A stretch of 11,897 nt of DNA from SVQP01 sp045650025 (GCA_045650025.1 JAZRQR010000041.1:1-11897), one strand, 5' to 3'; shown: positions 1-6,926, numbered from the stretch's first letter. The notes: generated from the letters alone by a model not told the origin. Made by a program: numbers and translations.

Positions 1-90
1 CATTCCCCTTCCTCCCACTGCGCAAGCTTGCGGGAGCCCACCTTCCCCCGAGGGGACGGCTTTTCGGCGCGCATCCGTTCCGCTTTCTTG
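1..90. repeat. GC-rich palindromic intergenic repeat fragment
   Basis: This stretch is GC-rich, unlike the AT-rich sequence that follows. It contains a perfect 12-base palindrome at 21-32 (CGCAAGCTTGCG), flanked by complementary CTCCC (12-16) and GGGAG (32-36), and a second small dyad around 44-56 (TCCCC/GGGGA). No coding signal is evident. The form resembles the short GGGGGAAGGTGG-type intergenic repeats common in gut Clostridia; that family match is from memory and was not searched. It may be cut by the window edge. Confidence 0.45.
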
Positions 91-163
91 CCTGCAGTAG
101 GTTTTTCTTAACTTAATGACATTGAGTGAATGACTCATCCCCATTTCGCTGTACTACACGTGC

Positions 164-192
164 TTGACAAAAAAAACTATATCTGATATAAT
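164..192 (+). promoter_or_regulatory. Consensus sigma-A promoter of the DUF4304-like gene
   Basis: A perfect -35 box TTGACA (164-169) and a perfect -10 box TATAAT (187-192) are separated by 17 bases. The expected start near 199 leaves a leader of about 40 bases before the ATG at 239. An imperfect dyad TGAGT/ACTCA (123-127 and 133-137) lies 26 bases upstream of the -35 box and could be an operator, but its arms are only 5 bases. Confidence 0.85.
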
Positions 193-238
193 AGAAATGT
201 AAGCAGTAATATCACAGAAAAACGAGATGAGGTGTACT

Positions 239-895
239 ATGGATAAAAGAAAAATCGTTCCGTCATTTTGGCCGTTTTTCAAAGAACATGGCTACAAAAA
301 AAGAGGAACTTCTCAGTTTTATAAAATTGAAAATGACATTGCGTTCTGCTTCTTATTTGAACGCCCCAGCATTATTGTTTACCCGACATATTACATCTGG
401 CCTTTGTATCTCCCTAAAGAGTATGTTTCGATAGGTTATGGGGATAGGTTGGAAACGTATCAGCATGGGGTTTCGTCGTATAGTTTGTGGGATGGTGATG
501 AAGCTTTCGCGCCATGGAGCGAAAAGGTAAAAGAATGTCTGGATACTACGATCTTCCCTTTTTACGAATCTATCAATTCTCCCGAAAAGTTGTGGCGGCT
601 GATCAGCCAAGAGAATTTTTTTGCACCAAACTATTTTATGACGCGACCACAGTTTGTCAAGGAACTGCAAATGTATACTGCGTGTTATATGGGCGATATG
701 GAGAGTGCGCGAAAATATTATGATCTTCTTGTTGCCGAAGCGAGTCATTACCCGTATTTCTTTAATGAAAGCCACAGCCAATGGGAAGAAATAATCAATA
801 TGTCCCAAGATGTTCGAGAGGCGTTCTTTAGAGATACGATCAAGAAAAATACGGAAGCATTTGGATTAGCGCGTAACAGGGGACGTTTAACGTGA
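239..895 (+). CDS. DUF4304-like protein of unknown function
   Basis: The product is 218 residues, predicted cytosolic, with no signal peptide or membrane segment. The N-terminus (FFKEHGYKKRG, then FYKIENDIAFCF) and the PFYESINSPEKLW segment near residues 103-116 match what I recall of DUF4304 proteins, whose function is unknown. The ATG at 239 is preferred over the in-frame ATG at 227, because a GATGAGG ribosome site sits at the right distance only for 239 and actually overlaps the earlier ATG. The gene stands alone, with its own consensus promoter and its own terminator, so it is monocistronic. It is clearly more AT-rich than its right-hand neighbours: by hand count about 35% GC at 241-300 against 60% at 2041-2100. 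This suggests a separate origin. Proteins of this family are sometimes near toxin or immunity genes, but nothing here supports such a role. Confidence 0.75.
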   Translation: MDKRKIVPSFWPFFKEHGYKKRGTSQFYKIENDIAFCFLFERPSIIVYPTYYIWPLYLPKEYVSIGYGDRLETYQHGVSSYSLWDGDEAFAPWSEKVKECLDTTIFPFYESINSPEKLWRLISQENFFAPNYFMTRPQFVKELQMYTACYMGDMESARKYYDLLVAEASHYPYFFNESHSQWEEIINMSQDVREAFFRDTIKKNTEAFGLARNRGRLT

Positions 896-924
896 AAAAC
901 TCTCCCTGTGTTCCGGTCTTTGTT

Positions 925-967
925 AAAATATCCCCTCTTGCGACGCAAGAGGGGATATTTTATTTCT
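925..967 (+). terminator. Strong intrinsic terminator after the DUF4304-like gene
   Basis: A 17-base-pair stem (925-941 with 945-961) closes on a 3-base loop and ends in TTTTATTTC. The GC-rich core is CCCCTCTTGC/GCAAGAGGGG. It lies 30 bases after the stop codon and isolates this gene from the MBL/ThuA operon. The A-rich left flank means it may also work on the minus strand. Confidence 0.9.
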
Positions 968-989
968 TTCGCAAATATGCCCAAAGGAC

Positions 990-1018
990 TTGCAATTTGC
1001 GTTGCTTTGTTGTATAAT
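990..1018 (+). promoter_or_regulatory. Promoter of the MBL/ThuA operon
   Basis: The -35 box TTGCAA (990-995) and the perfect -10 box TATAAT (1013-1018) have a 17-base spacer. Transcription would start near 1025, leaving only about 24 bases before the ATG at 1049, just enough for the ribosome site. There is no room for a leader riboswitch. Confidence 0.8.
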
Positions 1019-1048
1019 AAGCACATAACAAGTATCAAGGAGGCAACT

Positions 1049-1834
1049 ATGAAGCTGACTTTTCTGGGCACGGGTGCTGCCGATTGGAACATCGCCACAT
1101 ATGACGCAATGCCCTTTTTCCGCCGTTATTCCTCGGCTTTGGTGGATGACGCGCTGCTGATCGATCCGGGTCCTCACGTTTTCCATTTTGCAGAAAAGAA
1201 CGGTACGCCCGACCTGCTTGACGGTGTCAAGAACATCATCGTCACCCACTCGCACGATGACCACTTCTGCCCCGAAACCGTTGTGCGCCTTTGCCGCGAC
1301 CGCGATTGCACCATCTGGTGCTCCCCCGAGTGCATGAAGGTGCTGGGAGAAAAGCTGGGCAACGAGGGCGTGTTCGGTATTCATTTCCGCTCCACCGAGA
1401 TCGGAAAGACCTACGACATTGGCGGCTATCAGGTCACCCCCTTGCGCTCCAACCATTTTGCAACGCCGGGTGAGATCACGCGCACCTATCTGATCGAGCG
1501 TGACGGACGCATACTGTTCTACGGCTGCGACAGCGCATGGCTGCCCACCGAGACATGGAATTTTATGCGCGATAAGCCCATCAACACGCTGGTGCTGGAG
1601 CTGACCTGCGGCGAGATCGCCACCTACGACTGGCGCATTTTTGAGCACAACACTCCCGAAATGCTGGACATCATGCTCAAAATGTTCCGCAAATACAATC
1701 GCTTTGCCCCCGACGTCAAGTATTACGTTTCGCACATGGCGATGACGCTGCACACAGATCACGAATCTCTTGTCAAGTTCCTTGCGCCCATGGGCGTGAC
1801 CCCCGCATACGACGGCTTACAGATCGAAATCTAA
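1049..1834 (+). CDS. MBL-fold metal-dependent hydrolase
   Basis: The product is a 261-residue cytosolic protein of the metallo-beta-lactamase fold. The metal-binding signature HSHDDH is at residues 67-72, and further likely ligands are H136 (SNHF), D161 (GCDSAW) and H229 or H235 (SHMAMTLH). The opening KLTFLGTGAA and the LLIDPGPH strand are typical of the PhnP/ribonuclease Z-like branch, whose members hydrolyse phosphodiester or other ester bonds. The substrate here cannot be inferred. The ATG at 1049 is chosen because AAGGAGG lies at 1037-1043; the open frame runs back to 908 but through the terminator and promoter. The ThuA-like gene follows after 27 bases with its own ribosome site and no terminator, so the two are almost surely co-transcribed. 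A role in sugar or sugar-phosphate catabolism is only an inference from that partner. Confidence 0.88.
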   Translation: MKLTFLGTGAADWNIATYDAMPFFRRYSSALVDDALLIDPGPHVFHFAEKNGTPDLLDGVKNIIVTHSHDDHFCPETVVRLCRDRDCTIWCSPECMKVLGEKLGNEGVFGIHFRSTEIGKTYDIGGYQVTPLRSNHFATPGEITRTYLIERDGRILFYGCDSAWLPTETWNFMRDKPINTLVLELTCGEIATYDWRIFEHNTPEMLDIMLKMFRKYNRFAPDVKYYVSHMAMTLHTDHESLVKFLAPMGVTPAYDGLQIEI

Positions 1835-1861
1835 ATTTCACACATATAAGGAGAATGAGCA

Positions 1862-2605
1862 ATGGCTAAAATCAGAGTTACGGCATGGAACGAGTTCCGC
1901 CACGAAAGAAGCAATGAATACGTTAAGTCGATCTATCCCGATGGCATTCACGGTCTGATCAAGCAGTTCCTGGAAATCCAGGACGATATTGAGGTCACGC
2001 TGTCTGCCCTGGACGATCCCGAAAACGGGCTGCCCGACGAGGTGCTGGACAACACTGATGTGCTGATCTGGTGGGGCCACATGGCGCACCACGAAGTACC
2101 CGACGCGCTGGTTGAAAAGATCCGCCACCGCGTTTACACCAAGGGCATGGGCTTGATCGTGCTGCACTCGGGTCACCACTCCAAGGTGTTCCGCCAGGTG
2201 GTTGGCACCAACGGTAACCTCTCCTGGGGTCGCGATCAAAAGGAGATTGTGTGGAATCTGCTCCCCTCTCACCCCATTGCAGCCGGCATTCCCGATCACT
2301 TCACCTTAGAGACCGAGGAGCTTTACTGCGAGCCCTTCTACGTTCCGCAGCCCGAAGCACTGGTATTCGGCTCTTGGTTTGAGGACGGCTTTATTTTCCG
2401 CAGCGGTCTTTGCTACACGCGCGGCGCGGGCAAGGTGTTCTACTTCCAGCCCGGTCATGAGTCCTGCCCCTCTTACCATAACGAGTACGTGCAAAAGATC
2501 ATCACCAACGCGGTCTACTGGGCAAAGCCCGCCAAGATCGGTTACGCCGTTCCCGAGAGCGCACCTATGATGACCTACAAGCCCATTGACGAGTTCAACA
2601 AATAA
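1862..2605 (+). CDS. ThuA-like domain protein (trehalose utilization family)
   Basis: The product has 247 residues, close to the usual length for stand-alone ThuA proteins. These have a class I glutamine-amidotransferase-like fold but are not amidotransferases. Family landmarks are WNEFRHE (9-15), WWGHMAHHEV (70-79), LHSGHHS (101-107, where a serine sits near the expected elbow instead of the amidotransferase cysteine), SHPIAAGIP (136-144), EELYCEPF (152-159), FRSG (179-182) and YFQPGHE (194-200). The conserved histidines and acidic residues suggest a metal or sugar site. ThuA is tied genetically to trehalose and sucrose use in rhizobia, with ThuB making 3-keto sugars, but no ThuB-like GFO/IDH oxidoreductase is present here. 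A trehalose role should therefore not be assumed. AAGGAG at 1848-1853 supports the start. It is the second gene of the operon with the MBL hydrolase and is predicted cytosolic. Confidence 0.88.
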   Translation: MAKIRVTAWNEFRHERSNEYVKSIYPDGIHGLIKQFLEIQDDIEVTLSALDDPENGLPDEVLDNTDVLIWWGHMAHHEVPDALVEKIRHRVYTKGMGLIVLHSGHHSKVFRQVVGTNGNLSWGRDQKEIVWNLLPSHPIAAGIPDHFTLETEELYCEPFYVPQPEALVFGSWFEDGFIFRSGLCYTRGAGKVFYFQPGHESCPSYHNEYVQKIITNAVYWAKPAKIGYAVPESAPMMTYKPIDEFNK

Positions 2606-2610
2606 AAAAC

Positions 2611-2643
2611 AGGACGAACGCCGCGGCGTTCGTCCTTCTTTTA
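2611..2643. terminator. Bidirectional terminator between convergent operons
   Basis: An 11-base-pair GC-rich stem (2611-2621 with 2626-2636, loop CGCG) follows the ThuA stop by 5 bases. Plus-strand transcripts run into TCTTTTATTC. Minus-strand transcripts, arriving from the phosphatase gene that stops at 2641, run into GTTTTTTATT. One hairpin thus serves both operons. Confidence 0.9.
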
Positions 2644-3666
2644 TTCGGTTTCCACCATGATTTCCTTGATGGTTGCCAGCTCTGCGTCACAAAGCCCTGC
2701 GTATTCTTTCAGATAGCTTGTAGCCTTTTTTTGCAAGGTTTCGCCGGGAAGTGCCATAAACCGCTGCAAAAAATCACGGAATTCGCCGTAATTTCTCGTG
2801 CGAATGCCCCAGATGGAAAGCGAGGTGAACTCGTATTCGTCGATCAGATCCTCAAGCTTCATGCCGAGATAGGCGCCAAGAATAAATGCAAACGTGCCCG
2901 TTCTGTCCGCACCGCCCCAGCAATGATAGTAGATGGGATAGCTTTCCGGGGTGACGAACACCTTGAAAAATCCTTGTGCATTTTGGGCTAATCCGGGATC
3001 GAATACCGCCGAGTACGGTGCGTTGGGAATCAAAACGCGCTTGATGCCAACCGCCTCTGCGGTGGTGAAATCCACCTTGCCAACGGCTTCACCGCGCATA
3101 TCCAGCTCGGTGCGGATGCCAAGACGGACAAGCTCACGCGCACCGTCCTCTCCAAGGTGCATGTGCAGCTCAAATTCCCCGCCTCGGTATACAAGTCCCT
3201 GACGGATCCTGCCGCCTTGTACGACATAACCACCCATGTCGCGCACGTTGGAAATGCCGTCGATCTTGAGGCATCTCGGCATTGTGGCAGACGTATAAAA
3301 GCTGTGTACAGCGCTGCGGCTACCGTTTTTCTGCACGCACCAATAGTACTGCGTGCCAACCTTTAAATTGTAGATCTCATACGCAGTTTCACTCGTGATA
3401 TACACCCACGGCTGCGTCATATCCTCGTTTTCGGATACCAGCAAAAAAAAGCTTGCACCCAATTTCTCGGCGTCATGCTCTTCCCAAGCGAATGCGACGG
3501 GTGCCGGAAAGGAGCGATCCTCTCCCTGCTTGACCAAGGCATCCCAGGAATAGGTCAACGCGCCGTCCATTTGCGCGCGACGGCACTCATCCCGATAAAA
3601 CTGCGCCTGCGCCTTGGTCTGCAAGCAAACCGTTGCACCATTGAGCGGATTTTGCAAAGTAATCAT
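2641..3666 (-). CDS. Tyrosine-phosphatase-family protein with FN3-like N-terminus
   Basis: The product has 341 residues and no signal peptide, so it is predicted cytosolic. Residues 1 to about 128 look like a beta-sandwich of the fibronectin type III kind, ending in a typical strand (YYWCVQKNG, then SFYTS). From about 131 it matches the Y_phosphatase3 family (PF13350): NVRDMGGY at 140-147, YRGGE at 160-164, ELDMRGE at 187-193, and the catalytic CX5R loop HCWGGADRTG at 248-257, giving nucleophile C249 and R255. The active site looks complete. Family members dephosphorylate phosphotyrosine, phosphoinositides or small phosphoesters, so protein signalling and metabolic phosphatase roles are both open. 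It starts 12 bases after the dehydrogenase stop with a GGAG site at 3674-3677, and so is the second gene of that operon. Pairing with a dehydrogenase favours a metabolite substrate, as inference only. Confidence 0.85.
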   Translation of the reverse strand: MITLQNPLNGATVCLQTKAQAQFYRDECRRAQMDGALTYSWDALVKQGEDRSFPAPVAFAWEEHDAEKLGASFFLLVSENEDMTQPWVYITSETAYEIYNLKVGTQYYWCVQKNGSRSAVHSFYTSATMPRCLKIDGISNVRDMGGYVVQGGRIRQGLVYRGGEFELHMHLGEDGARELVRLGIRTELDMRGEAVGKVDFTTAEAVGIKRVLIPNAPYSAVFDPGLAQNAQGFFKVFVTPESYPIYYHCWGGADRTGTFAFILGAYLGMKLEDLIDEYEFTSLSIWGIRTRNYGEFRDFLQRFMALPGETLQKKATSYLKEYAGLCDAELATIKEIMVETE

Positions 3667-3678
3667 GCGCTTTCTCCG

Positions 3679-4395
3679 TCAAATGGCAAAGCCGCCGTCC
3701 GTGCCGATGCACTGCCCCGTGATAAAGGACGCGGCATCCGACGAAAGAAACAGCGCAAGCGCGGCGACGTCCTCAGGCGTGCCCAATCTGCCAACCGGGG
3801 TTTCTGCCGCCAACTCTGCCTTGGTTTCGGCATCAAAGCAAGCGTTCATGGGGGTATCGATGACGCCGGGCTCAATGCAATTGACCGTAATGCCCGAGGG
3901 TCCCAGCTCTTTTGCAAGTGCTTGGGTCATGCCGCGCACACCTGCTTTGGTTGCGCTGTACGCCACCTCACAGGAGGCACCGACCTTGCCCCACATCGAG
4001 CCGATCAAGATCATTCTGCCGCTGTGCTGACGCAGCATGATCTTGCAAAGTGCGCGGCACACGTAAAAGGTTGAGGACAGATTGGTGCGCACAAGCGCAT
4101 CCCAATCCGCATCGGTGGTCATGTCAAAGAGCTTGATGCAGGAAATGCCTGCCGCGTGCACCAGCACGTCAATGCCCCCCAGAATGTCCGCAGCAGATTC
4201 CACGATCAAATTCACGTTCTCGCTGTTGCCCGCATCCAGGCAAAGCGGTGTTGCGCCCGTTTGATTTGCCAGCTGCGTAGCAGCCTCCAAATTTTTATGA
4301 TACGTAAAGACGACCTTATCGCCATTTTTGCAAAATGCGCGTACCAAGCCTGCACCAATGCCGCCCGAGCCGCCCGTGATCAATACCTTTTTCAT
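3679..4395 (-). CDS. Short-chain dehydrogenase/reductase (FabG-like)
   Basis: The product is a 238-residue classical SDR of normal length. Motifs in order are the nucleotide-binding TGGSGGIG (7-14), HAAG (80-83, the NNAG position), N105, catalytic S133 (LIGSMWG), Y147 and K151 (AYSATKAG), and PG at 176-177. It should interconvert an alcohol and a ketone with NAD(P)H. The TYHKN loop after strand two, with basic K34, leans toward NADP(H). Sequence searches would probably label it 3-oxoacyl-ACP reductase, but there are no fatty-acid genes nearby. Its setting with a phosphatase and a divergent glycoside-hydrolase-like gene points to a sugar or polyol dehydrogenase. The ATG at 4395 is used because AAGGA lies at 4404-4408 and the promoter sits directly upstream; the longer open frame to 4461 would cover that promoter. 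Confidence 0.88.
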   Translation of the reverse strand: MKKVLITGGSGGIGAGLVRAFCKNGDKVVFTYHKNLEAATQLANQTGATPLCLDAGNSENVNLIVESAADILGGIDVLVHAAGISCIKLFDMTTDADWDALVRTNLSSTFYVCRALCKIMLRQHSGRMILIGSMWGKVGASCEVAYSATKAGVRGMTQALAKELGPSGITVNCIEPGVIDTPMNACFDAETKAELAAETPVGRLGTPEDVAALALFLSSDAASFITGQCIGTDGGFAI

Positions 4396-4425
4396 GCCAT
4401 CCGTCCTTTTTTGTGCGTTTTTCTT

Positions 4426-4454
4426 ATTGTAGCACATTTGGGGCATTTTTTCAA
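4426..4454 (-). promoter_or_regulatory. Promoter of the dehydrogenase/phosphatase operon
   Basis: Read on the minus strand, the -35 box TTGAAA (4454-4449) and -10 box TACAAT (4431-4426) are 17 bases apart. The -10 box is also extended by a TG one base upstream (TGCTACAAT). Transcription would begin near 4419, about 24 bases before the ATG. Confidence 0.75.
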
Positions 4455-4494
4455 TCGTCACGCAAAATATTTTCGCTTTTTTCGTGCACAGGAC

Positions 4495-4523
4495 TTAACA
4501 AATCCGCAAAAATGTGGTATAAT
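4495..4523 (+). promoter_or_regulatory. Promoter of the GH106-like gene
   Basis: The -35 box TTAACA (4495-4500) and perfect -10 box TATAAT (4518-4523) are 17 bases apart, with an expected start near 4530. It is divergent from the dehydrogenase promoter; the two -35 boxes are 40 bases apart. A 10-base AT palindrome AAAATATTTT (4464-4473) lies between them and is the only obvious shared operator candidate, though AT-rich palindromes arise easily by chance. Confidence 0.75.
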
Positions 4524-4556
4524 GAGAAAAATTACCGAGATAAGGAGGAACGTCAT

Positions 4557-6842
4557 ATGCGAAACAGCCGCGATCTCAAAGCCACCAAATTGGCTTTTCA
4601 TTATAATTACCGCAGCAAGGCATTGTACGCACACGTCCGTTTTCCCTTAGAAATTACCGTTGCGGAAGCGCAAAAGAAAATGGCGCCCTTGGTGCGCCGC
4701 GGCTTTACCCTGCTCATTCCCTCGCTGACCACCAAGCTGACCTATACCGACGATTTTGCCGAGCGTTACGCCAAGTGGTTTGCGGTACTCAGCAGCGCGG
4801 CACTGGAAGCAGGCATCAAGCTGGCGTTGCACCCGCAGCGTCCCATTGAGCGCGCCTTGTGCGATCCCGAGGAGCGCACCGAGGTGCTCTCTCGCCGCGT
4901 CTTTTATGCCGAGCAGCGCGAGCACATGACTCTTAAGCTTTACGATAAGCCCACGCTTTCCCTGATCGCGCTGGACGAGGAATACAACCAGATCATTGAC
5001 CTGCGCCCCTACGTCAAGGACGGCGTGCTGGAATTTGACGTGCCCGATGGTAACTGGGTCATTGAGCAGTATATCTGCACCGATACCGAGCAGGACGGCA
5101 CCAAGCAGCCCACGCACAATCGCCTTTCGCGTACCGCGTTTCTCTCGTATCTCGACCGCCTGTACGTGCTGTGCGGCGGCGTGCAGAATACGGCGATTGC
5201 CGCGGTCTACTACCACAATATGTGCTTTGACTCGCCCAACCGCCGTAACTGGTCCAAGGATTTCAACCGCATTTTCAAAGAAAAATACGGCATTGACCCC
5301 AGCAAATACTATCCCGTATTGTTCCACAACCTGGGCGGCGGCACCGAGCACATTCGCGCCATGTTCATGCAATGCCGTGCTGAGCTTTTGGAGGGTGGGA
5401 TCGCGCGCGCTTTGCGCGATTTTGCCATTGCGCAAAATCTGACGCCCATTATCATTCAAGCAGAGCCCAAAACGCCTGCCTGCTCCTGGATTACGGGAGA
5501 CGCGCTTGCCAACCAACGCTATTGCGCGGTGGGGCGCATGGACCACGCATATCTATATGGACTCAATTCCCTGTTTTTGGCTGCTTCTGCTGCTGCGGAC
5601 AGCGGGCAGGAGCGCGTATTTTGCGAGATATTTGCGGGAATGAACCGTGCTTATCCCGAAGAATTGGCAAAAAAAGAGACCATTGCCGCGCTGGGAAACG
5701 GCGCAAACGCCATGATCATGCACCCCGAGGTGGTGGATATCAGCAAAAAAATGATGGATCCCGTGCACCGCAGCTTGTATCTGCTCAAGCATGGTTTCCC
5801 GGTTTGTGACGTAGCGATGCTCTACCCCATCTATACGCTGCATACCAAGACCCTTCTGTACGAGCAGCCTGCCTTGGAGTACGAATATCCCGTTACGCCC
5901 TTTAACTGCGACTATATGACGCTGGCAAACAGCCTTGCGCATTACGCGGGCATCAATCTGACCATGCTGCACCCCAACACGCTGGAAAAGCATTGCACCG
6001 TGCGCGACGGTCAGCTGTTCTTTGAAAACGTCAAGGGCTCCAACGGCTTCCGCATTCTCATTCTGCCCGCCAACTCCATGATCCGCCTGGACAACATGCG
6101 CAGAGTGGCAGAGTTTTACGATCAGGGCGGCATTGTCATTGCCACCGGCACGCTGCCCGAGCGCGCATTTGAGTTCCTGCCCGAATTTGAGCAGACCCTT
6201 TTGCGCCACGACGGTGAGGACGCTGCAACCGATTACGACCGCGAGGTACGCGACATGGTGCGCCACGTGTTCGGAGACCGCGCCTGCGACAAGAACCTGC
6301 TTTGCAACGTGGGCGTCAACTCCAATGAAAAGGGCGGCCACGCCTACTTCCTCTACCCCTCTGCCACGGCGGCAGACGGCACGTTTATGACCGCAAGCCA
6401 CGAGATCATGCGCCTGCTTTACGAGCTCAAGCTCCCCTACGACGTGATCATGCCCGGCATGAAGCGACTGGAAAACGGCGGCGTGTTCAACCTGCCCGTG
6501 CCCGAATATCGCCACATTGATACGCCCGAGGGCGTACACCGCGTTGGCATGATGGGTCATCTTCACAAGGTCAACGGCACACAGCACACGCACATGCTGT
6601 ATAACACCACCGATACGCTTTATGACAACGTAGTGTATCTGCGCGGCGCGTTCAAGCCGGTGCTTTACGATCCAACCACCGGTAAGAGCAAGCGTGCACG
6701 CCACGTCAAGTATGCCCTGTATCGCGGGCAGGTCTATACCTACATGCACATGCGCATTCAGCCGCATTCGGCGGTCTTTACGGTCTCCGATGAGCTGGAG
6801 CAGATGCCAACGCTTTCCGCACCTCTGAGTGATTTACAATAA
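4557..6842 (+). CDS. GH106-like glycoside hydrolase family protein
   Basis: The product has 761 residues and no signal peptide or membrane segment, so it is predicted cytosolic. Residues about 145-300 follow the pattern I know from GH106-type alpha-L-rhamnosidases: IIDLRPYVKDGVLEFDVPDGNW (in two pieces, 146-154 and 155-167), a LSRTAFLSYLDRLY helix, CFDSPNRRNWSKDF, KYGIDPSKYYP, and EHIRAMFMQCRAELLEGG. A further block, LAASAAADSGQERVFCEIFAG (341-361, split at 350), resembles the family segment ending in a conserved glutamate, here E357. Residues about 497-535 look like a GATase-like Rossmann unit (RILILPANSM, GGIVIATGTLP). Secreted GH106 enzymes are usually near or above 1000 residues with extra beta domains, so this is a compact form. 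Specificity is unknown. AAGGAGG at 4542-4548 sets the start; the open frame to 4413 crosses the promoter. It is monocistronic and divergent from the dehydrogenase operon. Confidence 0.68.
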   Translation: MRNSRDLKATKLAFHYNYRSKALYAHVRFPLEITVAEAQKKMAPLVRRGFTLLIPSLTTKLTYTDDFAERYAKWFAVLSSAALEAGIKLALHPQRPIERALCDPEERTEVLSRRVFYAEQREHMTLKLYDKPTLSLIALDEEYNQIIDLRPYVKDGVLEFDVPDGNWVIEQYICTDTEQDGTKQPTHNRLSRTAFLSYLDRLYVLCGGVQNTAIAAVYYHNMCFDSPNRRNWSKDFNRIFKEKYGIDPSKYYPVLFHNLGGGTEHIRAMFMQCRAELLEGGIARALRDFAIAQNLTPIIIQAEPKTPACSWITGDALANQRYCAVGRMDHAYLYGLNSLFLAASAAADSGQERVFCEIFAGMNRAYPEELAKKETIAALGNGANAMIMHPEVVDISKKMMDPVHRSLYLLKHGFPVCDVAMLYPIYTLHTKTLLYEQPALEYEYPVTPFNCDYMTLANSLAHYAGINLTMLHPNTLEKHCTVRDGQLFFENVKGSNGFRILILPANSMIRLDNMRRVAEFYDQGGIVIATGTLPERAFEFLPEFEQTLLRHDGEDAATDYDREVRDMVRHVFGDRACDKNLLCNVGVNSNEKGGHAYFLYPSATAADGTFMTASHEIMRLLYELKLPYDVIMPGMKRLENGGVFNLPVPEYRHIDTPEGVHRVGMMGHLHKVNGTQHTHMLYNTTDTLYDNVVYLRGAFKPVLYDPTTGKSKRARHVKYALYRGQVYTYMHMRIQPHSAVFTVSDELEQMPTLSAPLSDLQ

Positions 6843-6891
6843 AACAAAAAAGCCCTTGCATGGGGCTGCGAAATTAGCAAAAAAGCAAAGC

Positions 6892-6926
6892 AAAAGCAGA
6901 AGTCTATCAAGGCTTCTGCTTTTTTA
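6892..6926. terminator. Bidirectional terminator after the GH106-like gene and the LRR operon
   Basis: A stem of 13 pairs (6892-6904 with 6911-6923, one T-G wobble, loop TATCAA) has the core AGCAGAAG/CTTCTGCT. Plus-strand transcripts from the GH106-like gene end in TTTTTT; minus-strand transcripts from the LRR lipoprotein gene, which stops at 6943, end in TTTTGCTTTGCTTTTTT. A smaller AGCCC/GGGCT hairpin (6851-6867) lies just upstream. Confidence 0.88.

Noticed and set aside
1019..1048. Riboswitch or leader control of the MBL/ThuA operon
   Set aside because: The expected transcript leader is only about 24 bases, too short for any known riboswitch.
923..1762. 279-codon open frame antisense to the MBL hydrolase
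   Set aside because: It runs through the operon promoter and the upstream terminator hairpin and shows no protein family features; the plus-strand frame has the metal-binding motifs.
1862..2605. Assigning the gene symbol thuA and a trehalose pathway
   Set aside because: The fold family is clear, but there is no ThuB partner or trehalose transporter in view, so the specific function is not supported.
3679..4395. Dehydrogenase as FabG of fatty-acid synthesis
   Set aside because: FabG-like motifs are shared by many SDRs, and no acyl carrier protein or other fab gene is nearby.
4396..4461. 22-residue N-terminal extension of the dehydrogenase
   Set aside because: It overlaps the -10 and -35 boxes; a ribosome site fits the ATG at 4395, and SDR proteins normally begin just before the first strand.
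4413..4556. Longer N-terminus for the GH106-like protein
   Set aside because: The extension is in frame but covers the promoter boxes and the AAGGAGG site, so it cannot belong to the normal transcript.
4647..5546. 299-codon open frame antisense to the first part of the GH106-like gene
   Set aside because: Same explanation: codon-bias shadow with no initiation signals and no recognisable motif.
5553..6767. 404-codon open frame antisense to the GH106-like gene
   Set aside because: It is a mirror of a GC-rich coding frame, rich in His, Val and Ala from complement codons, with no ribosome site or recognisable family. The plus-strand frame has promoter, ribosome site and family motifs.
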